Source of the DNA: Alkalinema pantanalense
GTDB lineage: Bacteria; Cyanobacteriota; Cyanobacteriia; Leptolyngbyales; Leptolyngbyaceae
Assembly: GCF_050753345.1 (NCBI RefSeq)
Contig: NZ_JBLZFX010000004.1
Span: forward strand, 62,001 to 126,000
DNA length: 64,000 bases
Direction: 5' to 3'
Part shown: positions 35,959-45,107 of the stretch, piece by piece
Numbering within the stretch: the first letter of the stretch is position 1
Layout: the number at the start of each line of letters is the position of its first letter
Made by a program: the position numbers and the translations under genes
The notes under the pieces: model-generated
The model's input: only the letters and a program-made list of their open reading frames with translations
Databases searched by the model: none
Told to the model about the DNA's origin: nothing

Positions 35959-37404
35959 CTATAAGCGAGCCGAGCTAGCAGAAACGGGGGTAGACACCTT
36001 TCGACGGCTTGTTACCACCATGCCCACATCGGTTTGGGGTGCAAAGGTGAAGCCCCGTCGATGGATTTTGACTGGAAGCGGATCGGTGACCAGCATTTCA
36101 TAACGCTGTACCATATGGGCGAGGGCTAACTTCATTTCCATTTGGGCTAGGGCATAGCCAAGGCAGCGACGATTGCCACCGCCAAAGGGTAAATATTCCG
36201 ATGGAGAATATTGTCGCTCTAAGAAGCGCTCTGGGCGAAACTCGTTGGGGCTAGGGTATAAATCTTCGCGGTAGTGCACTAGGTAAATACTAGGCACCAG
36301 AGGCGTTCCTTCGGTAAAGGTCTGGCCAGCGATCGTGATGGGTTCTTTGGGAATGCGCGGAAATAGTAATGGCGCTACTGGATACATCCGTAGGGTTTCC
36401 TGACAAATCGCGGTTAGATAGGGCAACTGCGCGATCGCGAGTGGATTGGCATTGTCGCCTAAGCTAGCAATCTCTTGGCGAAGACGATCGAGGATGGCAG
36501 GATTTTGATAGACCTGGTGAAACATCCAAGCCATACTGATGGCCGTGGTTTCATGGCCGACTAGCAAAAGCATGAGCAACTCATTCCGCAGTTCCTCGTC
36601 ATCCATACCTTGACCATTTTCATCCCGTGCGGCCATCAATAGGCTTAGGATATCCGACTGCCCGGTATCCCCTACCGCACGACGCTCATCAATTTCGGCT
36701 TGCAGCAAATCATGGAGTTGGCGTTGCCGTTTCTGAATCCGTCCCCAAGGCGACCAAGCCCCAAAATCCTGTTGCAAAAATTTGAAGAAAATTAGACTGG
36801 CTCGCAGGGGTGAATCCAGTACATGCAGCCATGCTCGCAGGAGTGGTTTCAACTGTTCGTAGCGATCGCCTTCCCGTAGCCCAAACACCACTTGGACAAT
36901 AACCTCTAGGCTCATCTGACGCATGGCCGTCAGCATTCCAAAAGGTTTTCCGGGTTGCCATTGCTGGGTGATGTTGGTAATGATGTCTTCAATCTGCTGG
37001 GAATAGGTTTGCAGACGTTCGCCATGGAAGGAGGGCATTAACAGTTTGCGTTTATTGCGATGGGCCTCGCCATCCAGCATCAAGAGGTTACTCATGCCCA
37101 ACAAAGGCGCAATGATGGTGTTCCCGCGACCAATGTCAAATTTATTAGCATCGTAGCTCAAAATTTCTTGAATCATCTTGGGATCGCTGATGATTACCAT
37201 GGAGCCTAAACCACTCAGAGTAGCGGTAAAAAAATCTCCATACTGCTGACGACCTTGAACTTGATAGAGCACTGGATCAATAATCCAGTCAAGAAGTTGC
37301 TGGAGAGGTGCGCTGGAAACGCGGTTGAGTGAAGAGTTGTTTCCGGCTGTATTTTCTAGAGTAGCGCTGCTTACTGTAGAGTCGTTCACACTCTTAAGTT
37401 CCAT
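35959..37404 (-). CDS. Cytochrome P450 (CYP110-like)
   Basis: A heme-thiolate monooxygenase of 481 residues. The I-helix oxygen-activating motif LVGHETT is at 281-287, the K-helix ExxR is ETLR at about 336-339, the PERF motif is RPERFLE, and the heme-binding loop PFGGGNRRCLG has the Cys ligand C414. No N-terminal membrane anchor is seen, so it is soluble. Length and motifs resemble the cyanobacterial CYP110 group, which oxidises fatty acids, alkanes or terpenes; the substrate here is not deducible. No terpene synthase or ferredoxin gene is adjacent. It is preceded by a 357-bp spacer. Confidence 0.92.
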   Translation of the reverse strand: MELKSVNDSTVSSATLENTAGNNSSLNRVSSAPLQQLLDWIIDPVLYQVQGRQQYGDFFTATLSGLGSMVIISDPKMIQEILSYDANKFDIGRGNTIIAPLLGMSNLLMLDGEAHRNKRKLLMPSFHGERLQTYSQQIEDIITNITQQWQPGKPFGMLTAMRQMSLEVIVQVVFGLREGDRYEQLKPLLRAWLHVLDSPLRASLIFFKFLQQDFGAWSPWGRIQKRQRQLHDLLQAEIDERRAVGDTGQSDILSLLMAARDENGQGMDDEELRNELLMLLLVGHETTAISMAWMFHQVYQNPAILDRLRQEIASLGDNANPLAIAQLPYLTAICQETLRMYPVAPLLFPRIPKEPITIAGQTFTEGTPLVPSIYLVHYREDLYPSPNEFRPERFLERQYSPSEYLPFGGGNRRCLGYALAQMEMKLALAHMVQRYEMLVTDPLPVKIHRRGFTFAPQTDVGMVVTSRRKVSTPVSASSARL

Positions 37405-37761
37405 GCAAAAGCCTTCCTACACTGTGTCATGTGTCATCACTATATCAATCAAGACTCGATTCCTTCTCATACTCTAGTTAGAGGTTAAAAAATTTTGGTT
37501 AGGACTATAAGTTTGACAATTAAATCGATCGGGATCCATTAACAAGCTTGACATCAGTTCCCGATTGTTATTTTTCGGGGGCTGCTAGTTTTTAGCAGTC
37601 GTTACTTTACAGCTAGCTTGATTACTGCCCTCTGTTACAACCGTTGGGCATCCACGGTCGGATTAGGCAGTTATTAGCTAGGCTCAGCCTGCATCTGCTG
37701 TTTGAGTCCTTAGGATCCCCCGTTTTCTAAACGGGGGAGTATGTCAAGATAACTTGCTGGG
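37405..37761. other. Intergenic region between P450 and tex
   Basis: No gene. It contains the candidate 202-bp CTTGACAT-bounded element (37547-37748, separate entry) and the P450 promoter region just upstream of 37404. Confidence 0.55.
37547..37748. mobile_element. Candidate non-autonomous element bounded by CTTGACAT/ATGTCAAG
   Basis: CTTGACAT at 37547-37554 and its inverted copy ATGTCAAG at 37741-37748 bound 202 bp. Each end is next to a hairpin: CCCGA/TCGGG then CTGCTA/TAGCAG on the left, and the perfect 10-bp stem TCCCCCGTTT/AAACGGGGGA (37716-37725 with 37729-37738) on the right. The right end matches the motif at 4347 and resembles an IS200/IS605-type end. There is no coding capacity. 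Confidence 0.4.
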
Positions 37762-40203
37762 CTATAGCTTACGGCCAAACCTCGCCTTCAGTGCTTCTAG
37801 GGAATTGGCCTGACTGGGATTTTCCGGTTTCTCGTCTGGTTTCGGTTCCGTAGCCTTCTTGGGTGTTTGAGCTTTAGTGCCCCCTTGGGCAGTGCTTCCT
37901 TGGGGCTTCGCTTGGTCTACTGCTTTGGATTGATGATGGGATTGAGCCTGCGATCGTGGTTGCGGACGGCCTGGGGAACGATCGCTAGGTGGTTGAACTT
38001 TCGATTGCCGATCGTTCGCTTGGCGATCTCTATGGGGTTGGTTGTTCGTGCCGTCGGGAGATCGCATCGATAGCCCGATTCGTTTCAACGCCGGATTTAC
38101 CTCTAAAACCCGTACCTTCACCACCTGTCCCACCTTCACAATCTGTTTCGGATCACTAACAAAGCGATCGGCTAACTGCGACACATGCACCAATCCGTCT
38201 TGGTGTACTCCAATATCGACAAAGGCTCCGAAATTGGCAACATTGGTGACAATGCCCTCCAACTCCATTCCCACTTGCAAATCGGTAATTTCCTTAATAT
38301 CTTCCCGAAATGTTGCGTATTTGAACTCTGCGCGGGGATCTCGACCTGGTTTCTCCAACTCGCTGACGATATCTCGCAGGGTCGGCTCCCCAATGGTTTC
38401 GGTGATGTATTTCTTCAGGTTAGCTTGCAATTGTCCTGCAATCTTACTCGTTTCCGTCAGTGGCACGCCTAAATCTTTTGCGATCGCTTCTACCAGTCCA
38501 TAACTTTCCGGGTGCACTGCTGTGTTGTCTAGGGGATTGCTGCCCTCGCGAATTCGTAGAAATCCGGCTGCCTGTTCATAGGTTTTTGGGCCTAATTTTG
38601 CAACCTTGAGCAGTGCCTTCCGATCGCGGAATGCGCCCTTTTCATTACGATAGGCCACAATGTTGTTAGCAATGGTTGTAGAAATTCCAGACACAAAGGT
38701 GAGTAATTCCTTGGAAGCGGTATTTAGGTCAACTCCAACATAGTTAACGCAACTCTCAACGGTTTCATCTAGCTTACGTTTGAGTAGTTTTTGATCGACA
38801 TCATGTTGATACTGTCCCACCCCGATCGATTTGGGGTCAATCTTCACCAGTTCCGCTAGGGGATCCTGGAGTCGCCGACCAATGCTAATCGCGCCCCGCA
38901 CCGTCACATCGAGGTCAGGAAATTCCGCGATCGCCACATCACTGGCGGAATAAATGGACGCGCCGGATTCATTCACGATGACTTTGATCGGTTTATGTTC
39001 CAATTCGCCAATCACTTCACCGACGAATTCATCGGTTTCCCGGCTAGCGGTTCCATTGCCGATCGCGATCAATTGAATCTGATGTTCCTGGATCAGTTGC
39101 TTCAACATTATCGCGGCTTGTTTGCGTTTTTCTGCACCCGTATGGGGAAAGACCGCTTGGTATTGCAGAAATTTACCTGTGGTATCCAGGACTGCGACCT
39201 TACAGCCCGTCCGGAATCCAGGGTCGATCGCTAATGTTGGCTGCATTCCTGCCGGAGCTGACAGCAGCAATTCCCGCAGATTCGATTCGAAGGTCTTAAT
39301 GGACTCGATATCTGCTTCCAATTTTTTCTGCGATCGGACTTCGCTAATCAGCGAATTCTTCATCAACCGATTAAAGGCATCCTTAATCATCGATCGATAA
39401 AAGTCCCGCAGTGATCGTACCTTAGTGCGAATCACTTCCGTTTCTAAGTAAGCCAGAACTTGCTCTTCTTCAAAAGTCAGTTCAAAATCGACAATTCCCT
39501 CTGACTCGCCGCGATACAGCGCTAGCAAGTTGTGGGGCGCGATCGCTTTCACCTTGGCTTGATAGCTCCGGTACATTTCAAATTTCGTCGTGCCTTCGGG
39601 GTAATCGTCCTTCACGCGGGAAACCAATACCCCCGTATCCAGCAGGAATTCCCGGACATAGACGCGGTAATCCGCATTTTCCGCCACTTCCTCCGCTAAA
39701 ATATCCGAGGCTCCTTGTAGTGCTTCCTCAGCGGTTTTGACGCCCTTTTCTTCTGAGAGGTATTTGGCTGCTTCCGTCAGCATATTCTGTTCTGCCACGT
39801 TGGGCTGATTCAGGGCTTTAACCCACTCAGCCAAGTCTCCCAATCCTTTTTCGCGGGCGATCGTGGCGCGGGTGCGGCGTTTGGGCTTGTAGGGCAGGTA
39901 CAAATCCTCTAGCTCATTCTTTTGTAAACAATTGACGATCTTGGTGCGCAGTTCGTCCGTCAGCTTGCCCTGGGATTCGATCGACTCCAGAATTGTTTGT
40001 TTGCGATCTTCCAATTCCGTCAAGTAAGTAAAGCGGTCAAAGAGATTCCGCAATTGAATTTCATCCATGGATCCCGTGCGTTCCTTGCGATACCGCGCAA
40101 TGAAGGGAACCGTTGCACCTTCATCAAACAGTTCTAGGGCGCTCTCCACCTGTTGTAGACGGAGGGACAACTCTTCGGCAAGGAGCTTAGGAATCTCGAT
40201 CAT
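37762..40203 (-). CDS. tex: Tex-family RNA-binding transcription accessory protein
   Basis: A conserved RNA-binding protein of 813 residues. The N-terminal helical domain, the YqgF/RuvX-like RNase-H fold (LAIDPGFRTGCKVAVLD at about 323-339), a helix-hairpin-helix region (about 490-560) and a C-terminal S1 domain (about 640-715, VGMELEGIVTNVANFGAFVDIG) appear in the usual Tex order. The last 100 residues are a Pro/Gln/Lys-rich tail longer than in E. coli Tex. It is linked to transcription termination and stress tolerance in other bacteria. The gene stands alone. Confidence 0.93.
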   Translation of the reverse strand: MIEIPKLLAEELSLRLQQVESALELFDEGATVPFIARYRKERTGSMDEIQLRNLFDRFTYLTELEDRKQTILESIESQGKLTDELRTKIVNCLQKNELEDLYLPYKPKRRTRATIAREKGLGDLAEWVKALNQPNVAEQNMLTEAAKYLSEEKGVKTAEEALQGASDILAEEVAENADYRVYVREFLLDTGVLVSRVKDDYPEGTTKFEMYRSYQAKVKAIAPHNLLALYRGESEGIVDFELTFEEEQVLAYLETEVIRTKVRSLRDFYRSMIKDAFNRLMKNSLISEVRSQKKLEADIESIKTFESNLRELLLSAPAGMQPTLAIDPGFRTGCKVAVLDTTGKFLQYQAVFPHTGAEKRKQAAIMLKQLIQEHQIQLIAIGNGTASRETDEFVGEVIGELEHKPIKVIVNESGASIYSASDVAIAEFPDLDVTVRGAISIGRRLQDPLAELVKIDPKSIGVGQYQHDVDQKLLKRKLDETVESCVNYVGVDLNTASKELLTFVSGISTTIANNIVAYRNEKGAFRDRKALLKVAKLGPKTYEQAAGFLRIREGSNPLDNTAVHPESYGLVEAIAKDLGVPLTETSKIAGQLQANLKKYITETIGEPTLRDIVSELEKPGRDPRAEFKYATFREDIKEITDLQVGMELEGIVTNVANFGAFVDIGVHQDGLVHVSQLADRFVSDPKQIVKVGQVVKVRVLEVNPALKRIGLSMRSPDGTNNQPHRDRQANDRQSKVQPPSDRSPGRPQPRSQAQSHHQSKAVDQAKPQGSTAQGGTKAQTPKKATEPKPDEKPENPSQANSLEALKARFGRKL

Positions 40204-40638
40204 AAAAAACGCAAGTTGAAAACTGACAGTCTAATACATCACTATAGCAACCGAATTGCGATCAAGCTGAATTCGGCGATCGCGACATTAATAAGCCCCT
40301 TTCCTGTCACCTAGACAAGAAAGGGGTAAAAAATGCCTGATGCTTGATTAACGAGTGATTGACCTGATTGACTGATCCAACTTGATCTGCCGTCACCCCA
40401 AACCCTTTCCCAGAGCAGGATGCGGGCTTTCGACCCGACACTTTTGTTCCGAGTTCCTTGGCCCTAGTGAGAAAAGGAATGGAAGAATGAGGGCCTGAGG
40501 GATGGGGGAAAAAGAGCTATCAGTTCACCAGAGTGATTGAACAGTCTGATGGGCAAGCCTGATTTGAAAAACATAGAAAACTAGCCAGAATCTAGCTTTT
40601 ATTTCAAGATTCTAGGCGATTTTAGCGGGCAGTGTATT
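40204..40638. other. Intergenic region between tex and the SLH gene
   Basis: No gene. It holds the hairpin at 40296-40326 and otherwise ordinary AT-moderate sequence. Confidence 0.6.
40296..40326. repeat. Long inverted repeat, possible terminator
   Basis: CCCCTTTC (40296-40303) pairs with GAAAGGGG (40319-40326), with further pairing TGTC/GACA inside. It is about 310 bp past the SLH gene and has no T-run, so its role is uncertain. Confidence 0.5.
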
Positions 40639-42345
40639 TTAAGGATTGACGATGAATGTCGAAGAAATGGGCTCTGCCTTGCCTGCATTGACCAATGCCT
40701 GGTAAACAAAGGCGGCTACCTCTGCACGAGTCGCTTCTCGATTGGGGTTCAGCAGGTTGAGGTTCGGATGGTTCACCACAATTCGCCGCTGGGTTGCCGA
40801 AGCCACAAACTTCGTGGCATAACTGGGAATCGTATTGCCATCCTGATATTTTGCCAAGATGGATACGTTGCCCTCGCCGTATTGCAGTCCATTAGCCAAG
40901 GCCACTAACACTTGCACCCGAGGAATGCGTTGTTCCGGTTTGAACAAGCCACCGGGATAGCCTGCCATAAAGCCTCCCTTTGAGGCTGTTTGAATCGCTG
41001 AATAGCCCCAAAAACTGGTTGAGACATCGCTAAATTCAACCGCATTCCGGCGAGGGGCAGGGCTAAAGGCTTTGTTGATAATGGCCGCAAACTGAGCACG
41101 GGTTACAGGGGCTTCCGGCTTAAAAGTCCCATCGGGGAAGCCCGCAATGATATTTTTAGCTGCCAGTTGTTTGATAAATGCCTCTGCCCAGTGACCTTTG
41201 ATGTCTGTGGGGCCTGCGATCGGGTCGTCGATCGGAACACCCGTATCCTTTGCCAACAGAATCACTTTGCCACTAATCTTCTTCGGGTCAATGTTGTTGC
41301 CAATGGCAGAAATTTCTTGACTCCCAGCATTATTCACATCCAACTTAGCGTTGTTGCGAACGGTGTTGTTGCCATCATCGCCATTAATTCCCAGATCTGG
41401 CTTTGCATTAACCGTTGCGACAATTCCATCCCGTTGATTATTCAGGATGCTGTTGCCCCGCAGGACGGGTTGAGCCGAGTCATTTATGTAGATTCCGTCT
41501 TGGTTTTGGGTAATTTGGTTGTTTTCCAATCGAGGTGTGGAAGTCCCGCCGATCGCCAGCCCAAAGCCTGTATCCTGCATGATGTTATTGCGGATTAAAC
41601 CTTGGGCAGTCCGCGCGATCGAAATCCCGTTGCCCTGGTTCTTCAGAAACACACTATCGGTAATCGTGGGATTGGCGGTGCCAGTGATAAAAATTCCTTC
41701 CCGCGCACTGTAGGTGAAGGTGCAATTGGTAATGGTGGGATTGCTGGACTCCACCCAAATGCCTGTACCGCGACTCAGGGGGTTCGTCACATTGACCCCG
41801 CGAATCTCACTATTTTCAGCTGCAAGAATCGTAATGTTTTGGCTGGCAAAGGTGGGACTCACGAAACTGCCGCCGCCGATGATCGTCGTGGTGGTTCCCT
41901 TATTGGGTTCATCCCCCCGCAAAATGATTCCTGATTTCAACCTTAGCGGAAAGACCTCGCCGCTATCTTTGGTGTAACTGCCGGAGGACAGTTGGATGAC
42001 CGTTCCTGGCTGCGCCTGTTGCAGGGCATAGGTGATGGTTTTGAAGGCCGTCGCATCGGTTTTGCCCCCCGTGGGGATATCCTGCCCGAGGGCGGAGTTG
42101 ACGTAGAGAATGGGAGCACTAATCGGAAGTTGTGCGGTCAGTTGCGCTGGAGTCAATGGTAACGGGAGCGGATTGGCCAGTACCGGGGCGATCGCCGAGA
42201 GGGTGGTCAATCCTGCAAGACCCGCGAGGACGATCCAGCGCAGGGATATTCCAGAGTTCGATGCTGGGATAGTACCTCTAAAAGAGGGTTGAGATGGTTG
42301 TTGCGCGATCGCGGTTGCGTCGATCGACTTACCCTGATTCGCCAT
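40639..42345 (-). CDS. Secreted beta-helix (DUF1565) protein with SLH domains
   Basis: A surface protein of 568 residues. A hydrophobic signal segment lies at about 32-55. A parallel beta-helix region follows (about 75-350), beginning with DUF1565-type YVNSALGQD and KTITYALQQAQPGTVIQL, with repeated pectate-lyase-like turns such as SNPTITNCTF, ANPTITDSVF and STPRLENNQI. The C-terminus has S-layer homology repeats (GHWAEAFIKQLAAKNIIAG, then SFWGYSAIQTASKGG), which usually tether proteins to cell-wall polymers. The beta-helix suggests binding or cleavage of polysaccharide; no catalytic triad could be assigned by eye. Confidence 0.88.
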   Translation of the reverse strand: MANQGKSIDATAIAQQPSQPSFRGTIPASNSGISLRWIVLAGLAGLTTLSAIAPVLANPLPLPLTPAQLTAQLPISAPILYVNSALGQDIPTGGKTDATAFKTITYALQQAQPGTVIQLSSGSYTKDSGEVFPLRLKSGIILRGDEPNKGTTTTIIGGGSFVSPTFASQNITILAAENSEIRGVNVTNPLSRGTGIWVESSNPTITNCTFTYSAREGIFITGTANPTITDSVFLKNQGNGISIARTAQGLIRNNIMQDTGFGLAIGGTSTPRLENNQITQNQDGIYINDSAQPVLRGNSILNNQRDGIVATVNAKPDLGINGDDGNNTVRNNAKLDVNNAGSQEISAIGNNIDPKKISGKVILLAKDTGVPIDDPIAGPTDIKGHWAEAFIKQLAAKNIIAGFPDGTFKPEAPVTRAQFAAIINKAFSPAPRRNAVEFSDVSTSFWGYSAIQTASKGGFMAGYPGGLFKPEQRIPRVQVLVALANGLQYGEGNVSILAKYQDGNTIPSYATKFVASATQRRIVVNHPNLNLLNPNREATRAEVAAFVYQALVNAGKAEPISSTFIVNP

Positions 42346-42539
42346 AGGTTTCTAAATTTTTCTACAAGCTGGAGTGGTTTCGTGGTCAATGACCCGACAA
42401 AAAAGTCTGGGTTCCCCATCAGGATTCTGGATAGGGATTCTGAAGAAATATACCCCTGATCTCACAAAAGGCTGCATTCTCCATCAAAATTTGAAAGGGA
42501 ATGACTGCTTCCCCACGCTTCATTTTTGGAGGGAACCTT

Positions 42540-42875
42540 ATGCAAGACTTTCGCGACTGTTTAACCCATAAGCTCGCTCGGGTCACGATCGCTGAATTCC
42601 AACCGGGCAAATTTGAAGAAGCCCAAAGGCTCTACCAAGAGGCGGTAGATACCTATGGGGAGGGCTTTTGTGGAGCCTATTTGCTCCGGGAGCAAGGCAG
42701 CGATCGGGGCATCTCGGTGATTTTATGGGATGACGAAGCGGCGATGGCGGCCCATGATACGGCGGTGCATCAAGCGATTCTCAAGCAAATGGCTCCGCTG
42801 TTTGCCAGCCGCCCAGAAAATCGCGAGTATGAAGTTGTGAGCGAGGTCGTCCCGTCGGAGGTGTTGGCCTCCTAG
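42540..42875 (+). CDS. Antibiotic biosynthesis monooxygenase-fold (ABM) protein
   Basis: A 111-residue dimeric alpha/beta-barrel-type protein. The sequence LARVTIAEFQPGKFEEAQRLY and the middle GFCGAYLLREQGSDRGISVILWDDEAAM fit the ABM/stress-response fold. The ATG at 42540 has GGAGGG about 6 nt upstream and is preferred to an in-frame ATG at 42501. Substrate is unknown; relatives are quinol monooxygenases or heme-degrading or stress proteins. It is followed by the DUF1400 gene after 26 bp and is probably co-transcribed with it. Confidence 0.75.
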   Translation: MQDFRDCLTHKLARVTIAEFQPGKFEEAQRLYQEAVDTYGEGFCGAYLLREQGSDRGISVILWDDEAAMAAHDTAVHQAILKQMAPLFASRPENREYEVVSEVVPSEVLAS

Positions 42876-42901
42876 CGGTGTTGTTCTAGAGAGGTGTCAG
42901 C

Positions 42902-43537
42902 ATGATCGGACAGCAGAAACCCATCGTTCCCTTGCCCGTTGTAGCCCGTGACAGGAATCTTCCTGGAAGGGTACAACGGAACCAATTGCAGGGTTGGGGG
43001 CGAATCTTAGCACTGGTATGCGGTTGTCCGATCGGCTTCAGTCTATTATGGGCAGGGAGCTTTCCAGCACAGGCCGCAGAAACGGCGATTGTGAAGTACA
43101 GTATCCTGCGGGAGTCGATCCCAGTCCAGGACTTAAGTGAATTTGGCAAAACGGGTACCCAGTCCCCAGCCCTCGCTGCACACCTGAAGTTGGCGAAACG
43201 CGATCCGGCCCAAGTGCGTCAAAGCTTGACGGATACGGTGAAGCTGGATAAAAAATTGGCCGATCGGGTGTTGAATAGCCCGATCGGAGATCGTTTGCTT
43301 GATGAACTGAGTACTGCGATCTACAATCCTGCGGGAGTGGCCGATCGCCAAGCCCTACGAGCCGCGTTGACCCTATCCGTCCAGGATGATGGCAAACTCT
43401 CGGTCTTAGAAGTCTTGGAAAAATATCCGACCAAAGAAGTGCTGATTGATGGCGATCGGATTTCTGAGGTCTACCAACGGTTACGAAAACTGGAAAAACA
43501 GTTAAAAAACCCCCTGAGCCTGTTAAAGCTGGGCTAG
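42902..43537 (+). CDS. DUF1400-containing exported protein
   Basis: A 211-residue protein with a hydrophobic export segment (about 38-58, ILALVCGCPIGFSLLWAGSF) ending in AQAAETA, a likely signal-peptidase site. The rest (AIVKYSILRESIPVQDLSEF to LRKLEKQLKNPLSL) fits DUF1400, which in cyanobacteria often precedes an alpha/beta-hydrolase domain. That hydrolase part is missing here, so it is a stand-alone version. Function unknown. It lies 26 bp after the ABM-fold gene on the same strand and converges with the next gene. Confidence 0.75.
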   Translation: MIGQQKPIVPLPVVARDRNLPGRVQRNQLQGWGRILALVCGCPIGFSLLWAGSFPAQAAETAIVKYSILRESIPVQDLSEFGKTGTQSPALAAHLKLAKRDPAQVRQSLTDTVKLDKKLADRVLNSPIGDRLLDELSTAIYNPAGVADRQALRAALTLSVQDDGKLSVLEVLEKYPTKEVLIDGDRISEVYQRLRKLEKQLKNPLSLLKLG

Positions 43538-43579
43538 TTGAAGCTGGGGTTGCTGCTATTCAGTCCCATCAACGGAAGA

Positions 43580-44134
43580 TTACCGTTTACAAATGACCCG
43601 GCGCATTTGCTCCATGTTGTTGGGCAAATCCATCTTGATGGCTTCTTGGATAAAGGCACTGGGGACGGGGATCGTCGGTGTTGCTTGGACGGAATAGGTG
43701 ACGATCGTGCCTTCTCCCCAAGCTTGTAGTTCCAAGTCTGCACTAAAGTCGTTAAAATTCCCCGACTCCATAAAAAACTGAATGCGCTGGTGATGGGTTT
43801 CCAGGACTTTCAGATAAACTTCCACCTGAGCCGTAAAAAATAAAAAAGCTTTGCTGGCGGCTTGGTAGAGGCGCTTGATCTGCCGCTTGACTGTTGCGCC
43901 ACTGGTGTTGATCCCGTTGTGAATCACTTCACTGCGATGGATATCTGGGAAATAAGCTGTCCAGCGGGAATAATCGGTCAACTGCTGCCAAACTTCCGTA
44001 TAGGGAGCAGGGATGTACATCTTTGCCGTGACTGCACCGCCCCAGGCAGAGTAGGGACGGGTTTCCAGCAGAATCTCACCTTGTAGCAGCGCAGACAGTT
44101 TGTCAGATGTTGAGGAAACAGGTGTAGCAACCAT
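43580..44134 (-). CDS. SRPBCC-family (polyketide cyclase/START-like) protein
   Basis: A 184-residue soluble protein with the helix-grip fold. After about 37 N-terminal residues, AKMYIPAPYTEVWQQLTDYSRWTAYFPDI (about 37-65) is the typical first strand and helix. Strand segments KVLETHHQRIQFFME and VTYSVQATPTIPVPSAF follow. The fold binds hydrophobic ligands. Ligand and role are unknown. The gene is convergent with the DUF1400 gene and has a 393-bp upstream region. Confidence 0.82.
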   Translation of the reverse strand: MVATPVSSTSDKLSALLQGEILLETRPYSAWGGAVTAKMYIPAPYTEVWQQLTDYSRWTAYFPDIHRSEVIHNGINTSGATVKRQIKRLYQAASKAFLFFTAQVEVYLKVLETHHQRIQFFMESGNFNDFSADLELQAWGEGTIVTYSVQATPTIPVPSAFIQEAIKMDLPNNMEQMRRVICKR

Positions 44135-44527
44135 GCAGGTATCTAATCCGATGAATGAAGAGTGGATAATCTCTTAATGGATCCATCTAGAGCTGATGGG
44201 GATTGAGGTATCCATTAAGACCGTAACGATCCGATGATAAAAAGTGCATCATTCCTTCGTTAAGATTTGAAGAATTCCGAGAGTCTAAGCCTAGATCTCT
44301 CGATCACACCTCTCGATCACATTACGAATTCGAAGCGACTTTAAAATTTAAAGCTAGTTTAAAAATTCAGTACGTTTACTGAAATGATCTAAAGTATATC
44401 GCCATATTATTACAACTTTTTTACCTACCCCACATCATGGCAACCCTTGAGCGATCGTGCATCCGTAAAGGTATTGTCGGTTAATGTAGAGGATGTGCGA
44501 GGATGAGCAATTTTGCGGAGGATCAGT
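44135..44527. other. AT-rich intergenic region
   Basis: No gene. It shows a tctcgatcacacc repeat around 44295-44325 and otherwise AT-rich sequence, and should hold the promoters of the two flanking divergent genes. Confidence 0.5.
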
Positions 44528-44707
44528 ATGGCGCGGGCCCAGAATTCTAGGATTTTTGTCTTTTGGTTCACCTTAGGGCTAACCGCTTTTGTTTGGTTAT
44601 TACGGGGGATCGGTCTCGTTACCTTTCTTCCTGGCTTTATTTTGGGATTCCTGATCATCGTCTCCCTCGCTTTGTTAATCATAAATGGCTTGATCGAAAC
44701 CCGATGA
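44528..44707 (+). CDS. Small two-span membrane protein, unknown function
   Basis: A 59-residue protein with two hydrophobic helices (about 8-27 and 30-54) and short charged ends (MARAQNS and IETR). The ATG at 44528 has GGAGG 6 nt upstream, a strong site that fixes the start; an in-frame TTG 15 nt before overlaps that site. I do not recognise a named family. It is not linked to neighbours by spacing. Confidence 0.65.
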   Translation: MARAQNSRIFVFWFTLGLTAFVWLLRGIGLVTFLPGFILGFLIIVSLALLIINGLIETR

Positions 44708-45107
44708 CTCTCTACGGAGGGGCTGTCAAGATTTGCTGACTCGTAGTGAATCAAGAAATGCTGCTAGGGACTGATAACGGCGCGATCGGGCAGATCTGAT
44801 CTGCGGCCATATTTGCATCGGAACGCGATCGTGGGGCTTGAGTAACATTGATTGCAATGATTCCTAGCCGTGATTTCTTTGCAACGATTGTTTGCAACGA
44901 TTTTCCGGACTGTCTGCATAACCTGCTTGTAAGGATAACTATTGGTGGTCACAGGTTAATTGGTCACAGGTTGGTTGGTCATAGATTTGCTAGATGCTCG
45001 TCTTCGTTAGATGCTCGTCGAAGAATTAGCCAACATCCCATCTTTGTCAATCGTTCACCTAGTTTATTCCTACAGAGTTCGGTAGCTTACCGGGAGGATA
45101 AGTCATC
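44708..45107. other. Intergenic region rich in short direct repeats
   Basis: No gene. ggtcacaggttaatt (44947-44961) is repeated as ggtcacaggttggtt (44962-44976), and tagatgctcgtc occurs at about 44991 and 45008. The right end has GGGAGG about 11 nt before the next gene's ATG. Confidence 0.55.
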
